DNA from: Extibacter muris
Lineage (GTDB): Bacteria; Bacillota; Clostridia; Lachnospirales; Lachnospiraceae
Direction of reading: 5' to 3'
NCBI RefSeq assembly: GCF_004345005.1
Contig: NZ_SMMX01000004.1
Location: forward strand, 124,001 to 188,000
Length of the DNA stretch: 64,000 nucleotides
Part shown: one piece after another, positions 54,554 to 63,992 of the stretch
Numbering within the stretch: the first letter of the stretch is position 1
Layout of the letters: each line of letters opens with the position of its first letter
Notes under the pieces: generated by a model
Database searches by the model: none
Told to the model about the DNA's origin: nothing
Seen by the model: the letters and a program-made list of their open reading frames with translations, nothing else
Position numbers and translations under genes: made by a program

Positions 54554-55138
54554 TTAAAATGCATTCTGGTAATAGCCGAGAGCAGCGTTGACAGCTCCGG
54601 TTACCGCTCTTGATGTTATAGTTGCTCCACTTAATGCATCGATAGGTTCTCCGTCTCCGCCATCCTTGGAAACGACGAATTTGTCTGTCTGCTTTCCTTC
54701 ATACTGCTTATAGAACACAGGCTCCGTCGCTTTCATTCCCAGGCCCGCGGTCTCGCTGATAGAAAGGATCGATATTCCGCTTACAGTCCCGTCGCTTGTG
54801 ATGCCGACCGTTATCTTAATATCGCCGCCGTAACCTTCCTTGTCTGTCGCTGTGACGATATATCCGGCTTCTCCGCCCTTGACTGTACAGACTTCATCAA
54901 TCGTAGCCTTCACGCCCAGGTCTTTGATAGCCTTGTCAGCCGCTTTCGCATCTACATCTATCTCCTCGAAGTCACTGGATGACGCTTCCGGAAATACTTC
55001 CTGCCATGCCTCTTTTTTCGCTGCATCCTGAGCCTGCGCAATCGGCTCTTTTGTAATCTCATATACGAAGCCAAGGCCGATTCCCGAAACAAGGGTTATT
55101 AACGTAAGGATAATTGCATTTTTAACAATTTTATTCAT
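54554..55138 (-). CDS. rnfG: Rnf complex subunit G, FMN-binding
   Basis: A 194-residue subunit with one N-terminal membrane anchor (IILTLITLVSGIGLGFVYEI) and an extracytoplasmic FMN-binding domain. The flavinylation motif is DALSGATITSRAV, with T173 as the expected FMN attachment site used by ApbE. SETAGLGMKATEP also matches. Its start shares one base with the rnfD stop. Confidence 0.95.
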   Translation of the reverse strand: MNKIVKNAIILTLITLVSGIGLGFVYEITKEPIAQAQDAAKKEAWQEVFPEASSSDFEEIDVDAKAADKAIKDLGVKATIDEVCTVKGGEAGYIVTATDKEGYGGDIKITVGITSDGTVSGISILSISETAGLGMKATEPVFYKQYEGKQTDKFVVSKDGGDGEPIDALSGATITSRAVTGAVNAALGYYQNAF

Positions 55139-56085
55139 TATTTTTCTCCTCCTTTACCGAACGGTTTTGGAAGAGTAACCTTCTCAATCAACGGAACAAA
55201 AAGGTTACTGATGATAATTGCATAGGAAACGCCCTCTGCCGAGCCGCCGAACAGACGGAACAGCCCGGTCAGTATTCCGAGCAGGGCGCCATATACGATC
55301 TGGCCTCTCTTCGTGATAGGTGACGTGACATAATCGGTCGCCATGAACCACGCGCCGAGCATGAGGCCGCCTCCGCACAGGTGGGCAGTAATGTACTGCA
55401 CATCAAAGAATCCGACATTTGCATTGCTGAATTGTCCAAAGATTCCGATAAAGATCACGAAGGTGACAATATATGTACCGGGAATGCGAAGGTCGATTGC
55501 TCCGATCAGTATCAGGAAGATAGCACCGATTATGATGGCTATCACGGAAGTCTCACCTATCGTTCCGGGAATCGTACCGACAAGCATTTCCATGGAATCG
55601 ACAGACTGGCCGTTCTTCAGCATCGCCAGCGGTGTCGGACCCGTCACGCCGTCATAGATGAATGTAGTCATCTGGCCGGTAAAAGATATCAGCAGGAAAC
55701 ATCTTGCTCCAAGCGCAGGGTTCATAAAGTTCTGTCCGAGCCCTCCGAAGAGCTGCTTTACTACCAGGATGCCGAACACGCTTCCGAGCGCTCCCATCCA
55801 CCATGGAGCGGACGCAGGCATGTTCAGCCCGAGCAGAAGCCCGGTTACGACAGCGCTGAAGTCATTGATCGTAACCTTCCTGTGCATTAGCTTTTCGTAA
55901 ATGTACTCTGTCAGGACCGCCGACACCGTCGTGCTCAAAAGCATGATAAACGCAGGCAGCCCGAAGTTCCATACGCCGAACGCTGACGCAGGCAGCAGAG
56001 CGATTGTCACACACAGCATAATATTGGCTGAAGTGACTTTGGAACGTATGTGTGGTGAAGATGACATTTTTATATTGTTCTCCAC
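55138..56085 (-). CDS. rnfD: Rnf complex subunit D
   Basis: A 315-residue subunit with about nine helices related to NqrB. The covalent FMN site is expected in YDGVTGPTPLAML. Other matches are QNFMNPALGARCFLLISF and FMATDYVTSPITKRG. It probably forms part of the ion channel (sodium or proton). It is 30 bp after rnfC. Confidence 0.95.
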   Translation of the reverse strand: MENNIKMSSSPHIRSKVTSANIMLCVTIALLPASAFGVWNFGLPAFIMLLSTTVSAVLTEYIYEKLMHRKVTINDFSAVVTGLLLGLNMPASAPWWMGALGSVFGILVVKQLFGGLGQNFMNPALGARCFLLISFTGQMTTFIYDGVTGPTPLAMLKNGQSVDSMEMLVGTIPGTIGETSVIAIIIGAIFLILIGAIDLRIPGTYIVTFVIFIGIFGQFSNANVGFFDVQYITAHLCGGGLMLGAWFMATDYVTSPITKRGQIVYGALLGILTGLFRLFGGSAEGVSYAIIISNLFVPLIEKVTLPKPFGKGGEK

Positions 56086-56115
56086 GTTAGTTCACCTCTT
56101 CCTCTCATTTCTAGT

Positions 56116-57435
56116 TTATTTTTTCTTGCGGTTGGCCATCGCAATTTTTCTCATAGAACCAATGGACTGCTTCAGCGGACGCTTTGCCGGACATACATAA
56201 CTGCATGAACCGCACTCCATACACTCAAGCCCGTCCTGTTTCGCAAATGCCTCTTCATCGTGATGCTCCGCATAATCTGCCAGCCTTGAAGGAATCAGCC
56301 TGCTTGGACAGGCGTCTACGCAGCGGCCGCAGTTGATGCATGCAGTCGGTTCATACTTGGCGACTTCATCCTTCGTAAGGCAGAGGATCGATGAATTCGT
56401 CTTCGTAACCGGGACATCCAGCGTAAACATCGAGAATCCCATCATAGGTCCTCCTGATATCACTTTCTCAGGCTCTTCCTTGAATCCACCGGCCGCTTCA
56501 ATAAGCTCCGCCTGGTTCGTACCGAACAGGACTTTAAAATTGCCCGGCTCGTTTACGGCATCTCCGCTCACGGTTACGACACGGTCGATTGACGGCCTGC
56601 CCTCGGCCACCGCCTGATAGATGTTGATCATCGTCTCCACATTATCCACCACGCATCCCGCGTCTGCAGGAAGCATTGCGGAATTGATGGCTCTCCCTGT
56701 TGTCGCATAGATAAGCTGGCGCTCACCGCCCTGTGGATACTTCGTCTTCAGCGCCATCACTTCCATCCTCGGCTCATCTTTTGTCAGCTCCCTGAGCTTC
56801 TCTATACAATCCGGCTTATTGTCCTCTACGCCGAAGATTCCCTTCGCGTTGTCAAACAGCTTAAGGACCGTCTTCATGCCTCCGACAATCTTCTCCGGGG
56901 TCTCTATCATACGTCTGTAGTCAGCAGTAATGTAAGGCTCGCATTCCGCACAGTTTGCAATAATATAATCAATCTTGTCCGGCTCTTTCGGTGACAGCTT
57001 CACCCTTGTAGGGAATCCTGCGCCTCCCATTCCGACGACTCCTGCTTCACCGATTGCGTTCAATATGTCTTCTTTTGCCATCTCTTCCAGTGGCTTTGCA
57101 GGCTTATACTCGACTTCTTCATACTCGCCGTCATTCTCGACCACGATACAGTTCACCGTTGCTCCTGTCGGATTCAGATGCGGCTCTATTGCCTTTACTG
57201 TTCCGGACACAGAAGAATAGACCGGTGCTGACACGAATCCCCCGGCTTCCGCAATCTTCTGTCCTTTTAATACACGTTCACCCACCTCGACAATCGGACT
57301 GGCAGGCGCTCCGATATGCTGGGAAACCGGATAAACCAGATCACCCTTCGGATTTACTTCGACAATTGCCTTATCTTTCGCCAGGCTTTTGCCGTCATCC
57401 GGGTGTACGCCACCCTTAAATGTTAACAATGCCAT
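56116..57435 (-). CDS. rnfC: Rnf complex subunit C
   Basis: A 439-residue peripheral subunit that reacts with NAD(H). An N-terminal Rossmann-like and flavin region (GAPASPIVEVGERVLKGQKI; GMGGAGFPTRVKLSPK) is followed by a SLBB-like part and two 4Fe-4S motifs near the C-terminus (CINCGRCVDACP, CMECGSCSYVCPAKRPL). First gene of the operon, with a GGAAGG site. The candidate promoter is at 57472-57500. Confidence 0.95.
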   Translation of the reverse strand: MALLTFKGGVHPDDGKSLAKDKAIVEVNPKGDLVYPVSQHIGAPASPIVEVGERVLKGQKIAEAGGFVSAPVYSSVSGTVKAIEPHLNPTGATVNCIVVENDGEYEEVEYKPAKPLEEMAKEDILNAIGEAGVVGMGGAGFPTRVKLSPKEPDKIDYIIANCAECEPYITADYRRMIETPEKIVGGMKTVLKLFDNAKGIFGVEDNKPDCIEKLRELTKDEPRMEVMALKTKYPQGGERQLIYATTGRAINSAMLPADAGCVVDNVETMINIYQAVAEGRPSIDRVVTVSGDAVNEPGNFKVLFGTNQAELIEAAGGFKEEPEKVISGGPMMGFSMFTLDVPVTKTNSSILCLTKDEVAKYEPTACINCGRCVDACPSRLIPSRLADYAEHHDEEAFAKQDGLECMECGSCSYVCPAKRPLKQSIGSMRKIAMANRKKK

Positions 57436-57471
57436 CCCTTTTTTTCCTTCCTTCCTATTTTCTCTTTATAT

Positions 57472-57500
57472 ACTATACAAGAAAATGCCTGCTTAATCCA
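57472..57500 (-). promoter_or_regulatory. Candidate promoter of the rnf operon
   Basis: TGGATT (57495-57500), 17 bp, TATAGT (57472-57477). The -35 is weak, and a TGCCTG/CAGGCA inverted repeat with a 17-nt spacing spans it, which could be an operator. Confidence 0.4.
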
Positions 57501-57562
57501 GTGAATACAGGCAATTCTTTGTATATTTCCAAGTACATCTTGTCGAAATTTTAACATATAAA

Positions 57563-57588
57563 AGATAGAGACCATACAGCCTCTATCT
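57563..57588 (-). terminator. Terminator of the S1-protein operon
   Basis: AGATAGAG pairs with CTCTATCT around a 10-nt loop, then TTTATATG on the minus strand. Confidence 0.65.
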
Positions 57589-57617
57589 CCTTATTTCGAC
57601 ATGAATCATATGTCGCA

Positions 57618-58745
57618 TTATTCTTCAGTTGTCGTCTCCTCGTATGTCTCTGGCGCATCTTCCACAACTTCTTCTACACTTTCCTGTACCGGCGTGTCCG
57701 GTTCCAATGCCTTCATGCTGAGGCTGATCTTCTTTTCCGCCTCGTTCAGATCTACGATCTTGGCTGTAATCTCCTGTCCGACAGACAGTACATCTGACGG
57801 TTTGTCGACATGCGCTCTGGAAATCTGTGATACATGAAGTAGCGCATCCACGCCCGGCGCAAGTTCTACAAACGCACCAAAGTCAGTCATCCTGGCCACT
57901 CTTCCTGTTATGCTCGTACCGACCGCATAATCCTCAGATGCATTAGCCCACGGGTTTGTCTCCGGGAACTTAAGGCTCAGCGCAATCTTCGTATCGTTGA
58001 TATCCTTGATCAATACCTTGACCGTATCTCCTACCTGGAACACTTTCTTCGGATTCTCTACACGTCCCCATGACATCTCTGATATGTGAAGAAGCCCATC
58101 GACTCCGCCTAAATCGATAAACGCCCCGAAATCTGTCACATTTTTAACAGTTCCTTCGACCGTATCGCCAATCTGAAGCTTCTCAAACAGCTCTTTCTGC
58201 TTTTCTGCCCTCGCAGCGACAAGAAGCTGTCTCCTGTCACCGATGACTCTGTTCCTTCTCGGATTGAATTCGCTGATGACAAACTCAATCTCCTTATCCT
58301 GATATTTGCTCAAGTCTTTCTCATAAGTATCTGATACAAGGCTCGCAGGGATAAAGACTCTTGCCTCTTCAATTACGACGCTCAAACCGCCGCCGAGAAT
58401 CTGTGCGACAGGCGCTTTGAGAACTTCTCTGTTCTCATAGGCCTCTTTCAGCCTCTCATTGCCTTTTTCAGCCGCCAGCCTCTTATATGTCAGCAGCACT
58501 TGACCTTCACCGTCATTTACCTTTAAGACTTTGGCCGTCATCTCATCGCCAACAGAAACCATAGCAGTAAGATCGACGTTCGATTCATTCGTATACTCGC
58601 TTCTTGTAATGATACCATCCGCTTTGTAACCTATATTCAAGATGATTTCATCCGGCTTCACGTCGATGACCGTACCATCTACTACCTCACCGTTTCTGAT
58701 TGTCTTAAAAGACTCGTCTAACATTTGTTCAAAAGTTAATTCCGA
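57618..58745 (-). CDS. rpsA: S1 RNA-binding domain protein (ribosomal S1-like)
   Basis: A 375-residue protein with four S1 domains (GTVIDVKPDEIILNIGYKADG; QILGGGLSVVIEEARVFIPAS; VKNVTDFGAFIDLGGVDGLLHISEMSWG (in parts); RMTDFGAFVELAPGVDALLHVSQIS). It binds mRNA, probably at the ribosome; the Firmicute form is shorter than E. coli S1. Start: ATG 58745 behind GAGGAGG, overlapping ispH by 17 bp. The tail is acidic. Confidence 0.9.
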   Translation of the reverse strand, partial: SELTFEQMLDESFKTIRNGEVVDGTVIDVKPDEIILNIGYKADGIITRSEYTNESNVDLTAMVSVGDEMTAKVLKVNDGEGQVLLTYKRLAAEKGNERLKEAYENREVLKAPVAQILGGGLSVVIEEARVFIPASLVSDTYEKDLSKYQDKEIEFVISEFNPRRNRVIGDRRQLLVAARAEKQKELFEKLQIGDTVEGTVKNVTDFGAFIDLGGVDGLLHISEMSWGRVENPKKVFQVGDTVKVLIKDINDTKIALSLKFPETNPWANASEDYAVGTSITGRVARMTDFGAFVELAPGVDALLHVSQISRAHVDKPSDVLSVGQEITAKIVDLNEAEKKISLSMKALEPDTPVQESVEEVVEDAPETYEETTTEE

Positions 58746-59586
58746 CATTATTTTGAACCTCCTCAATTATTTTATTGGGCGTGGATGCCCCTGCTGTAAT
58801 ACCTACTGTTTCCACGGACCTTAATTGATTCATATCCAAATCGTCAAGTGTCTGTATATAGTACGTATCCTTACATGCATCGCTGCAGATTTCAAATAGC
58901 TTCTGGGTATTGGAACTGCGCCTGTCACCGATGACAAGCATCGCCTCTACTCTGTCTGCAATGTCCCGTGCCTCTTCCTGACGTTCCTTGGTTGCATTGC
59001 AAATCGTATTTAAAACAATTATATCATACCCCTTTTTTACGATAATTTCAACTAAATCTTTGAATTTATTGTAATTAAATGTCGTCTGCGCCACTACGCA
59101 GATCCTGCATTCTCTATCTTCTATAATAAAGCCTTCGGCTTCCTGTGCATTTTCGATGACCGTTACATTATAGCCCGCCCATCCTCTGATGCCTTCTACT
59201 TCCGGGTGCGCGCTGTTTCCTATAATGATGATGTGCGCCCCCCTGCCGCTTTCTTCCCTGACTATGTTATGGATTTTTTTCACAAAGGGACAGGTCGCGT
59301 CCACATAGGCAATGCCTTTTTGATCAAGCCTGTCACAGACCGGCTTCGGCACGCCATGGGACCGGATGATTACGATCCCCTCATTGATGCGGTCGAGCTC
59401 TTCTTCCGTCTCCAGCACCTCCACGCCGTGCCGCCTCATATCTTTTATGACTTCTTCGTTGTGGATGATGGGGCCGTACGTATATATCTTCTCCCCTTCA
59501 TGCAGCCGGATCTGTTCATACACCGTTTCCACCGCCCGCTTTACGCCAAAGCAGAAGCCTGCAGTCTTCGCCAGTTCGATTTTCAT
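58729..59586 (-). CDS. ispH: 4-hydroxy-3-methylbut-2-enyl diphosphate reductase
   Basis: A 285-residue iron-sulfur enzyme that carries out the last step of the MEP isoprenoid pathway. The cluster cysteines are in AGFCFGVKRA, VDATCPFVKKIH and LNTICNATKERQ. Also HGVPKPV and ITAGASTPNKIIEEV. Start: ATG 59586 behind GAGGAAGG. It lies between cmk and the S1 gene, a standard clostridial trio. Here the S1 gene is a separate, overlapping frame rather than fused. Confidence 0.96.
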   Translation of the reverse strand: MKIELAKTAGFCFGVKRAVETVYEQIRLHEGEKIYTYGPIIHNEEVIKDMRRHGVEVLETEEELDRINEGIVIIRSHGVPKPVCDRLDQKGIAYVDATCPFVKKIHNIVREESGRGAHIIIIGNSAHPEVEGIRGWAGYNVTVIENAQEAEGFIIEDRECRICVVAQTTFNYNKFKDLVEIIVKKGYDIIVLNTICNATKERQEEARDIADRVEAMLVIGDRRSSNTQKLFEICSDACKDTYYIQTLDDLDMNQLRSVETVGITAGASTPNKIIEEVQNNVGINF

Positions 59587-59603
59587 ATGTCCTTCCTCTT
59601 CTC

Positions 59604-60260
59604 TTAACGGCATAGACGGATAATCGCCTCGACAACTTCCGGTATCGTCATGTCCGAGCTGTCGACGAGAACCGCATCTTCCGCCTGTTTAAGCGGGGCC
59701 GTCTCGCGTGTCATGTCGCGCCTGTCCCTCGCCTCTATGTCTGCGGCTATCTCAGAGTACACGCAGCCGACGCCCTTTGCCTTCAGCTCTTCATAGCGTC
59801 GCCTGGCCCTCGTCTCTACGCTCGCCGTAAGATATACCTTCACATCCGCATCCGGCAGCACGCATGTGCCGATGTCTCTTCCGTCCATGACAACGTCCTG
59901 TTCCGCCGCCAGATTGCGCTGCAGCTCCAGAAGCTTCGTCCGCACTTCCGGCACGGCCGAACTCACAGAAGCCATATTGCCTGCTTCTTCCGTACGAAGC
60001 CTTGACGTAATATTCTCGCCGTTCAGATATATCTGCTGTACCCCTGCTTCATATCGGATAGTCACATCCGCGTCTTCACATGCCTCTATGATCTTTTCCT
60101 TGTCGGAAGGGTCGATCCCTCTGTCCAGAAAATGTACTGCCAGCCCCCGGTACAGCGCCCCGGTATCCACATAGATGCATCCCTTCTTTTTCGCCACCAG
60201 CTTGGCTATCGTACTCTTTCCGGCGCCTGCCGGTCCGTCAATCGCTATATTGTATCCCAT
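59604..60260 (-). CDS. cmk: Cytidylate kinase
   Basis: A 218-residue kinase that phosphorylates CMP and dCMP. The P-loop is IDGPAGAGKSTIAKLVAKK, with VDTGALYRG, VMDGRDIGTCVLPDADVK and the lid segment RDRRDMTRETAPLKQAEDA. It starts the cmk-ispH-S1 operon, with ispH beginning 18 bp downstream. Confidence 0.97.
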   Translation of the reverse strand: MGYNIAIDGPAGAGKSTIAKLVAKKKGCIYVDTGALYRGLAVHFLDRGIDPSDKEKIIEACEDADVTIRYEAGVQQIYLNGENITSRLRTEEAGNMASVSSAVPEVRTKLLELQRNLAAEQDVVMDGRDIGTCVLPDADVKVYLTASVETRARRRYEELKAKGVGCVYSEIAADIEARDRRDMTRETAPLKQAEDAVLVDSSDMTIPEVVEAIIRLCR

Positions 60261-60317
60261 CTTATATCCTCACCTGTCTTCATCATATACTATACTGCCA
60301 ATATAAGCCGCGTTTTC

Positions 60318-60896
60318 CTAGACTTTCTTGAACCCCCTGGCAACGTTCGTACATTTTTCTGCCAAATATACGCGGAAAGCTTCCTTGTCCGTTCCTTCCA
60401 GGCAGGAAGCCGGAAAGCCAATCATGGCCTTTTTGCCATATACTCCTCCGACCACAAGCCCAAAGAATCGCTCACTTTCAAACATGCGTGACACTTCCTT
60501 GTATGAATATTCTTCTTTCTGATCCTGGAATACAACCGTAAACTTATCTTCATAGAAATCAAGGCTCACGAGCAGCTCTGTCCCTCGCTTTTCCACTCTC
60601 AGCTTATAGTTCTTCTGGCCCATCTGTCTTGCGCTTCGCACATTCGTCTTCCTTATGACATGCTTCTCCAGCAGGTAGCCGGCCACAAACGCCAGCGCCC
60701 ACAGTACCACGAACTTGGCAATAAAAATTATATCAAAAGTGCGTGAGGCAAAAAACTGTATAAACAGTGCCAAAATACCTCCAAATGTTACAATCATCTT
60801 ATAGACATAGGAGCTTCGGTTGTTATAATACATAAGATACATATCTGTAAATACTTGTTCATCTTCTTCATATTCTAAATGGTACTTTTTTCTCAT
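60318..60896 (-). CDS. YcxB-like membrane protein
   Basis: A 192-residue protein with a short polar start (EYEEDEQVFTDMYLMYYNNRS), two helices (MIVTFGGILALFIQFFA, FVVLWALAFVAGYLL) and a C-terminal YcxB-like domain (LDFYEDKFTVVFQDQKEEYSYKEVSRMFESERF in parts; GKKAMIGFPASCLE). Function unknown. Start: ATG 60896 behind AGAGAGG. Confidence 0.75.
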   Translation of the reverse strand: MRKKYHLEYEEDEQVFTDMYLMYYNNRSSYVYKMIVTFGGILALFIQFFASRTFDIIFIAKFVVLWALAFVAGYLLEKHVIRKTNVRSARQMGQKNYKLRVEKRGTELLVSLDFYEDKFTVVFQDQKEEYSYKEVSRMFESERFFGLVVGGVYGKKAMIGFPASCLEGTDKEAFRVYLAEKCTNVARGFKKV

Positions 60897-61090
60897 TACA
60901 TTTCCTCTCTTTGATCGTTAATCAGATTACTTTTTAAGTTGCCCCAATGTATTCAGTATATCGTACAATTTTACGTAGGACAAGTGTTATTTAGGGGTTT
61001 GCTATATTTAGAATCTTTAAGAATCATTTGTTCGCAGGAACTTTTTCAAACGTTGGGATATTTTATCTGAATTCGTCATATATGAAGTAA

Positions 61091-61142
61091 AGCAAAGGCC
61101 TTCTGTACCCAATGAAATCTTAGGGCACAGCAGGTCTTTGCT
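61091..61142 (-). terminator. Terminator of the BaiN-like gene
   Basis: AGCAAAG/CTTTGCT, CCT/AGG, CTGT/ACAG and CCC/GGG pair in order with small bulges. The rest of the region, 60897-61090, shows no gene. Confidence 0.65.
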
Positions 61143-61160
61143 CTGCTTCTTTGGAATTTA

Positions 61161-62405
61161 TTACGTCTGTCTTGTTTTACACGTGGCCTTTCCCGCCATA
61201 TAACCGGTAGACCAGGCAATCTGCAGGTTGAACCCACCGGTCAGCGCATCCAGATCCAGCACTTCGCCGGCAAAATACAACCCTTTTACAAGCTTCGACT
61301 CCATCGTCCCCGGGTCAACTTCCGTCGTACTGACACCGCCCTTTGTGACAATGGCCTCCCGGTAACCTCGGATTCCAGTCAGAGTAACCGGCAGACGCTT
61401 GATAAGCCTTACAAATCGGAGCCGTTCTTCTTTTGTGATTATGTTGACCTTCTTATCAGCATCTATCCCGCTTAGCTTAATCATGACCGGGAGGAGCTTC
61501 GCAGGAAATATCTTTCCAATCGCATTCTTAAACTGCCTATTATGATTCTCATCAAAATCCCGGCGCACACGTTGGTCAAGCTGTCCCTCCGACAGAGCCG
61601 GCTTCAGGTCTATTTCAAGCCTCAGTTCTTTGACTTTCAGCTTCTTTCCCACATAACTGCTCGCCGTGAGCATAAGCGGACCGCTCACTCCGTAGTGAGT
61701 GAACAGCATCTCTCCGAACTCTTCATACAGCTTATTCGTTCCATCATAGATTACAACGTCCACATTTCTAAGAGATAGTCCCTGTAGTTCTCTTACCCAG
61801 TCTTCTTTGCACTCCATCGGCACAAGCGACGGTATGCATTCTGCCACCGTATGGCCGAGGTCTCTTGCAAAGCACAGGCCGTCCCCGTCAGATCCGGTCG
61901 ACTCATAAGACAGACCTCCTGTCGCGACGATGCATGCATCTCCGGAAACCCTCGTTCCATCTTCCAGGACAATCTCTTTAAACTGCCCGGCTGCCGCCAT
62001 TACCCGCCTGACTGCGGTATGGAGATGTATGTGCGCTCCGAGCCGCTTAAGTTCCCGTTCCAGCCCTCGGATTACATCGGAAGAATGGTCCGAGGCGGGA
62101 AACACCCTGTCTCCGCGCTCCACCTTCGTCCTCACGCCGATTTTCTCGAAAAATGCAATCACATCTCGATTCGTACAGCCGTAAAAGCTGCTGTATAGGA
62201 ACTTGGAATTACTTACGACCGCGTCAAACAGTCCGTCCATATCACAGGCATTCGTAATGTTGCATCTTCCCTTTCCCGTGATGAACAGCTTCTTTCCAAG
62301 CCTGTCATTCTTCTCATATATGTGTACTTCATGCCCGTTTTCCGAGGCCGCGATACCTGCATACATGCCTGCCGCACCGCCTCCTGCTATCAATACCTTG
62401 CTCAT
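61161..62405 (-). CDS. BaiN/HI0933-family flavoprotein
   Basis: A 414-residue FAD-binding oxidoreductase. FAD loop VLIAGGGAAGMYAGIAASENG (in parts), then KLFITGKGRCNITNAC, CIVATGGLSYESTGSDG and the C-terminal FAD loop GLYFAGEVLDLDALTGGFN. The family includes BaiN of Clostridium scindens, which takes part in bile-acid 7-alpha-dehydroxylation, but most members have other unknown jobs. It overlaps the RpiR gene by 4 bp. No other bai gene is seen. Confidence 0.9.
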   Translation of the reverse strand: MSKVLIAGGGAAGMYAGIAASENGHEVHIYEKNDRLGKKLFITGKGRCNITNACDMDGLFDAVVSNSKFLYSSFYGCTNRDVIAFFEKIGVRTKVERGDRVFPASDHSSDVIRGLERELKRLGAHIHLHTAVRRVMAAAGQFKEIVLEDGTRVSGDACIVATGGLSYESTGSDGDGLCFARDLGHTVAECIPSLVPMECKEDWVRELQGLSLRNVDVVIYDGTNKLYEEFGEMLFTHYGVSGPLMLTASSYVGKKLKVKELRLEIDLKPALSEGQLDQRVRRDFDENHNRQFKNAIGKIFPAKLLPVMIKLSGIDADKKVNIITKEERLRFVRLIKRLPVTLTGIRGYREAIVTKGGVSTTEVDPGTMESKLVKGLYFAGEVLDLDALTGGFNLQIAWSTGYMAGKATCKTRQT

Positions 62406-63331
62406 TGCTGTCCCTTGCCCGTCTCTTCCGAACCATTCAGTTCCACTTTATTCTTTACCATATTCAGCTCGTCCTTGCTGTACACCTGATACTCGTCCCA
62501 TATCTCTTCCAGCGTCTCCAGTGTCGTAATCACCTCATTCTGCTTCTTCATGCAGAGGGCGACAACCAGGGCATTGACTACGCTTAGGGGGGCGACAAGC
62601 GAATCAACGATGGATGCCATATCGCTTCTTGCAATCAGATTGCAGGAAGAGTACAGGTTCATCGGAGAATGGATGCTGTCTGTCAGCGTAATCACCTTGG
62701 CCTTACGGTTGCTGGCAAATTCCAGCGCCTTCAGCGTCCGCATGGAATATCTCGGAAAGCTGATGCCGATAATGACATCAGCTTCACTGATGCGTATGAG
62801 CTGTTCGAATATTTCGCTGGAGCTGTTCGTGTTCACCGCTTTGACATCAGGGCAGATCAGATTCAGATAAAAGCTCAGGAAACTGGCCAGCGGCGCACAG
62901 CTCCGTATGCCGATGACATAGATACGCCTGGCATTCAGTATCGTATCCACCGCCATCTCAAATGTCTCGTGGTCTATCGCCCCCATCGTCAGCTTTATTT
63001 TCTCAATATCTGACTGGAGCACCGTATTCAGTATCTCTCCCTGGCTGATTCTCCCGTAGGTCACTTCCATCCTCTGGATAGAATTGAGCTTTGTTCTCAC
63101 AAGCTCTCCAAGCGCTTTTTGAAATCCGGGGTATCCCTCATATCCAAGCGCCGTGGCGAATCTGACCACCGTGGATTCACTGACGCCCACTTCCTCCCCC
63201 ATCCTGGCCGCGGTGAGAAACGCTGCTTTGTCATATTCCTCACGGATGAATTCAGCCAGTTTCTTCTGACCCTTGCTGAATTTTGCATATTTTTCATCTA
63301 TCTTCTGCAACAGCTCGTTTTTGCTTCCCAT
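62402..63331 (-). CDS. MurR/RpiR-family transcriptional regulator
   Basis: A 309-residue repressor or activator. An N-terminal HTH (LTAARMGEEVGVSESTVVRFATALGYEGYPGFQKAL, in parts) is followed by a SIS sugar-phosphate-binding domain (IYVIGIRSCAPLASFLSFYL; VIIGISFPRYSMRTLKALEFA). It usually answers to a sugar phosphate. Start: ATG 63331 behind AAAGGA. Directly followed by the BaiN-like gene. Confidence 0.92.
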   Translation of the reverse strand: MGSKNELLQKIDEKYAKFSKGQKKLAEFIREEYDKAAFLTAARMGEEVGVSESTVVRFATALGYEGYPGFQKALGELVRTKLNSIQRMEVTYGRISQGEILNTVLQSDIEKIKLTMGAIDHETFEMAVDTILNARRIYVIGIRSCAPLASFLSFYLNLICPDVKAVNTNSSSEIFEQLIRISEADVIIGISFPRYSMRTLKALEFASNRKAKVITLTDSIHSPMNLYSSCNLIARSDMASIVDSLVAPLSVVNALVVALCMKKQNEVITTLETLEEIWDEYQVYSKDELNMVKNKVELNGSEETGKGQQ

Positions 63332-63369
63332 GTCACATATTCCTTTTCTCCAATATTTCGTAACAATTA

Positions 63370-63398
63370 ATTATATACCAGTTTACCATTTTCTTCAA
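63370..63398 (-). promoter_or_regulatory. Promoter of the RpiR-BaiN operon
   Basis: TTGAAG (63393-63398), 17 bp, TATAAT (63370-63375) on the minus strand. Confidence 0.65.
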
Positions 63399-63440
63399 TA
63401 TGTTTGACAAGTGGGATTGTTGCATGATCGATGTTCCTGT

Positions 63441-63992
63441 TTAGTACCACTGTAGCAGCACTCTCCAATTATAGAGGAGAAAACGGCCGAGCAGAGCCAG
63501 TACAAGATATATTTCCATCTCATTATGAGCCAGCGCCACTGTTCTTGTACTCTGCTTCTCTCTGTTTTTCTCACCTGTTATCCTGCTGAGCGCCGCCCAT
63601 ACTGCAAAACCGGCGATCGTCCCCAACGTATTCATGATTACATCTTCTACATCTGTCACCCTTCGATTAAAAAGCTGGCAGAGCTCGATCGCTGTCGAAA
63701 GGCATGCCCCGGTAGCTGCTACCCTTAATAGGCTGCGCCGCTCTGTCCATATGAACGGTACGAGGAAGCCAAAAGGCATGAACATGAACGCATTCATAAC
63801 CTGTCCAAAGCCGACCCCGCCTGCGAACGGAATCAGATTGATTTCATCCGTCCGGACCAGATCGCCGAAAGCTCCAAAATCCCAGATGCTTCCGCTGCCA
63901 GTTACAGAAAATACCATAGAGATATAGATAAGAAAAATATATGTCCAGATCAGGTGGGCCGGCCGGACACCGTGTCTGCCTTTCTTCACCAT
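63441..63992 (-). CDS. VanZ-like membrane protein (start near window edge)
   Basis: A 183-residue, four-helix VanZ-family protein (AHLIWTYIFLIYISMVF; INLIPFAGGVGF; MNAFMFMPFGFLVPFIW; VTDVEDVIMNTLGTIAGFAVW). VanZ proteins relate to teicoplanin tolerance, but most members are of unknown function. ATG at 63992 is only 8 bp from the window end; the open frame could reach further, so the start is not certain. It is preceded by no visible ribosome-binding site. Confidence 0.8.
   Translation of the reverse strand: MVKKGRHGVRPAHLIWTYIFLIYISMVFSVTGSGSIWDFGAFGDLVRTDEINLIPFAGGVGFGQVMNAFMFMPFGFLVPFIWTERRSLLRVAATGACLSTAIELCQLFNRRVTDVEDVIMNTLGTIAGFAVWAALSRITGEKNREKQSTRTVALAHNEMEIYLVLALLGRFLLYNWRVLLQWY

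Noticed and set aside
61161-62405. Evidence for bile-acid dehydroxylation
   Set aside because: The BaiN-like family is broad and no other bai gene is in the window.
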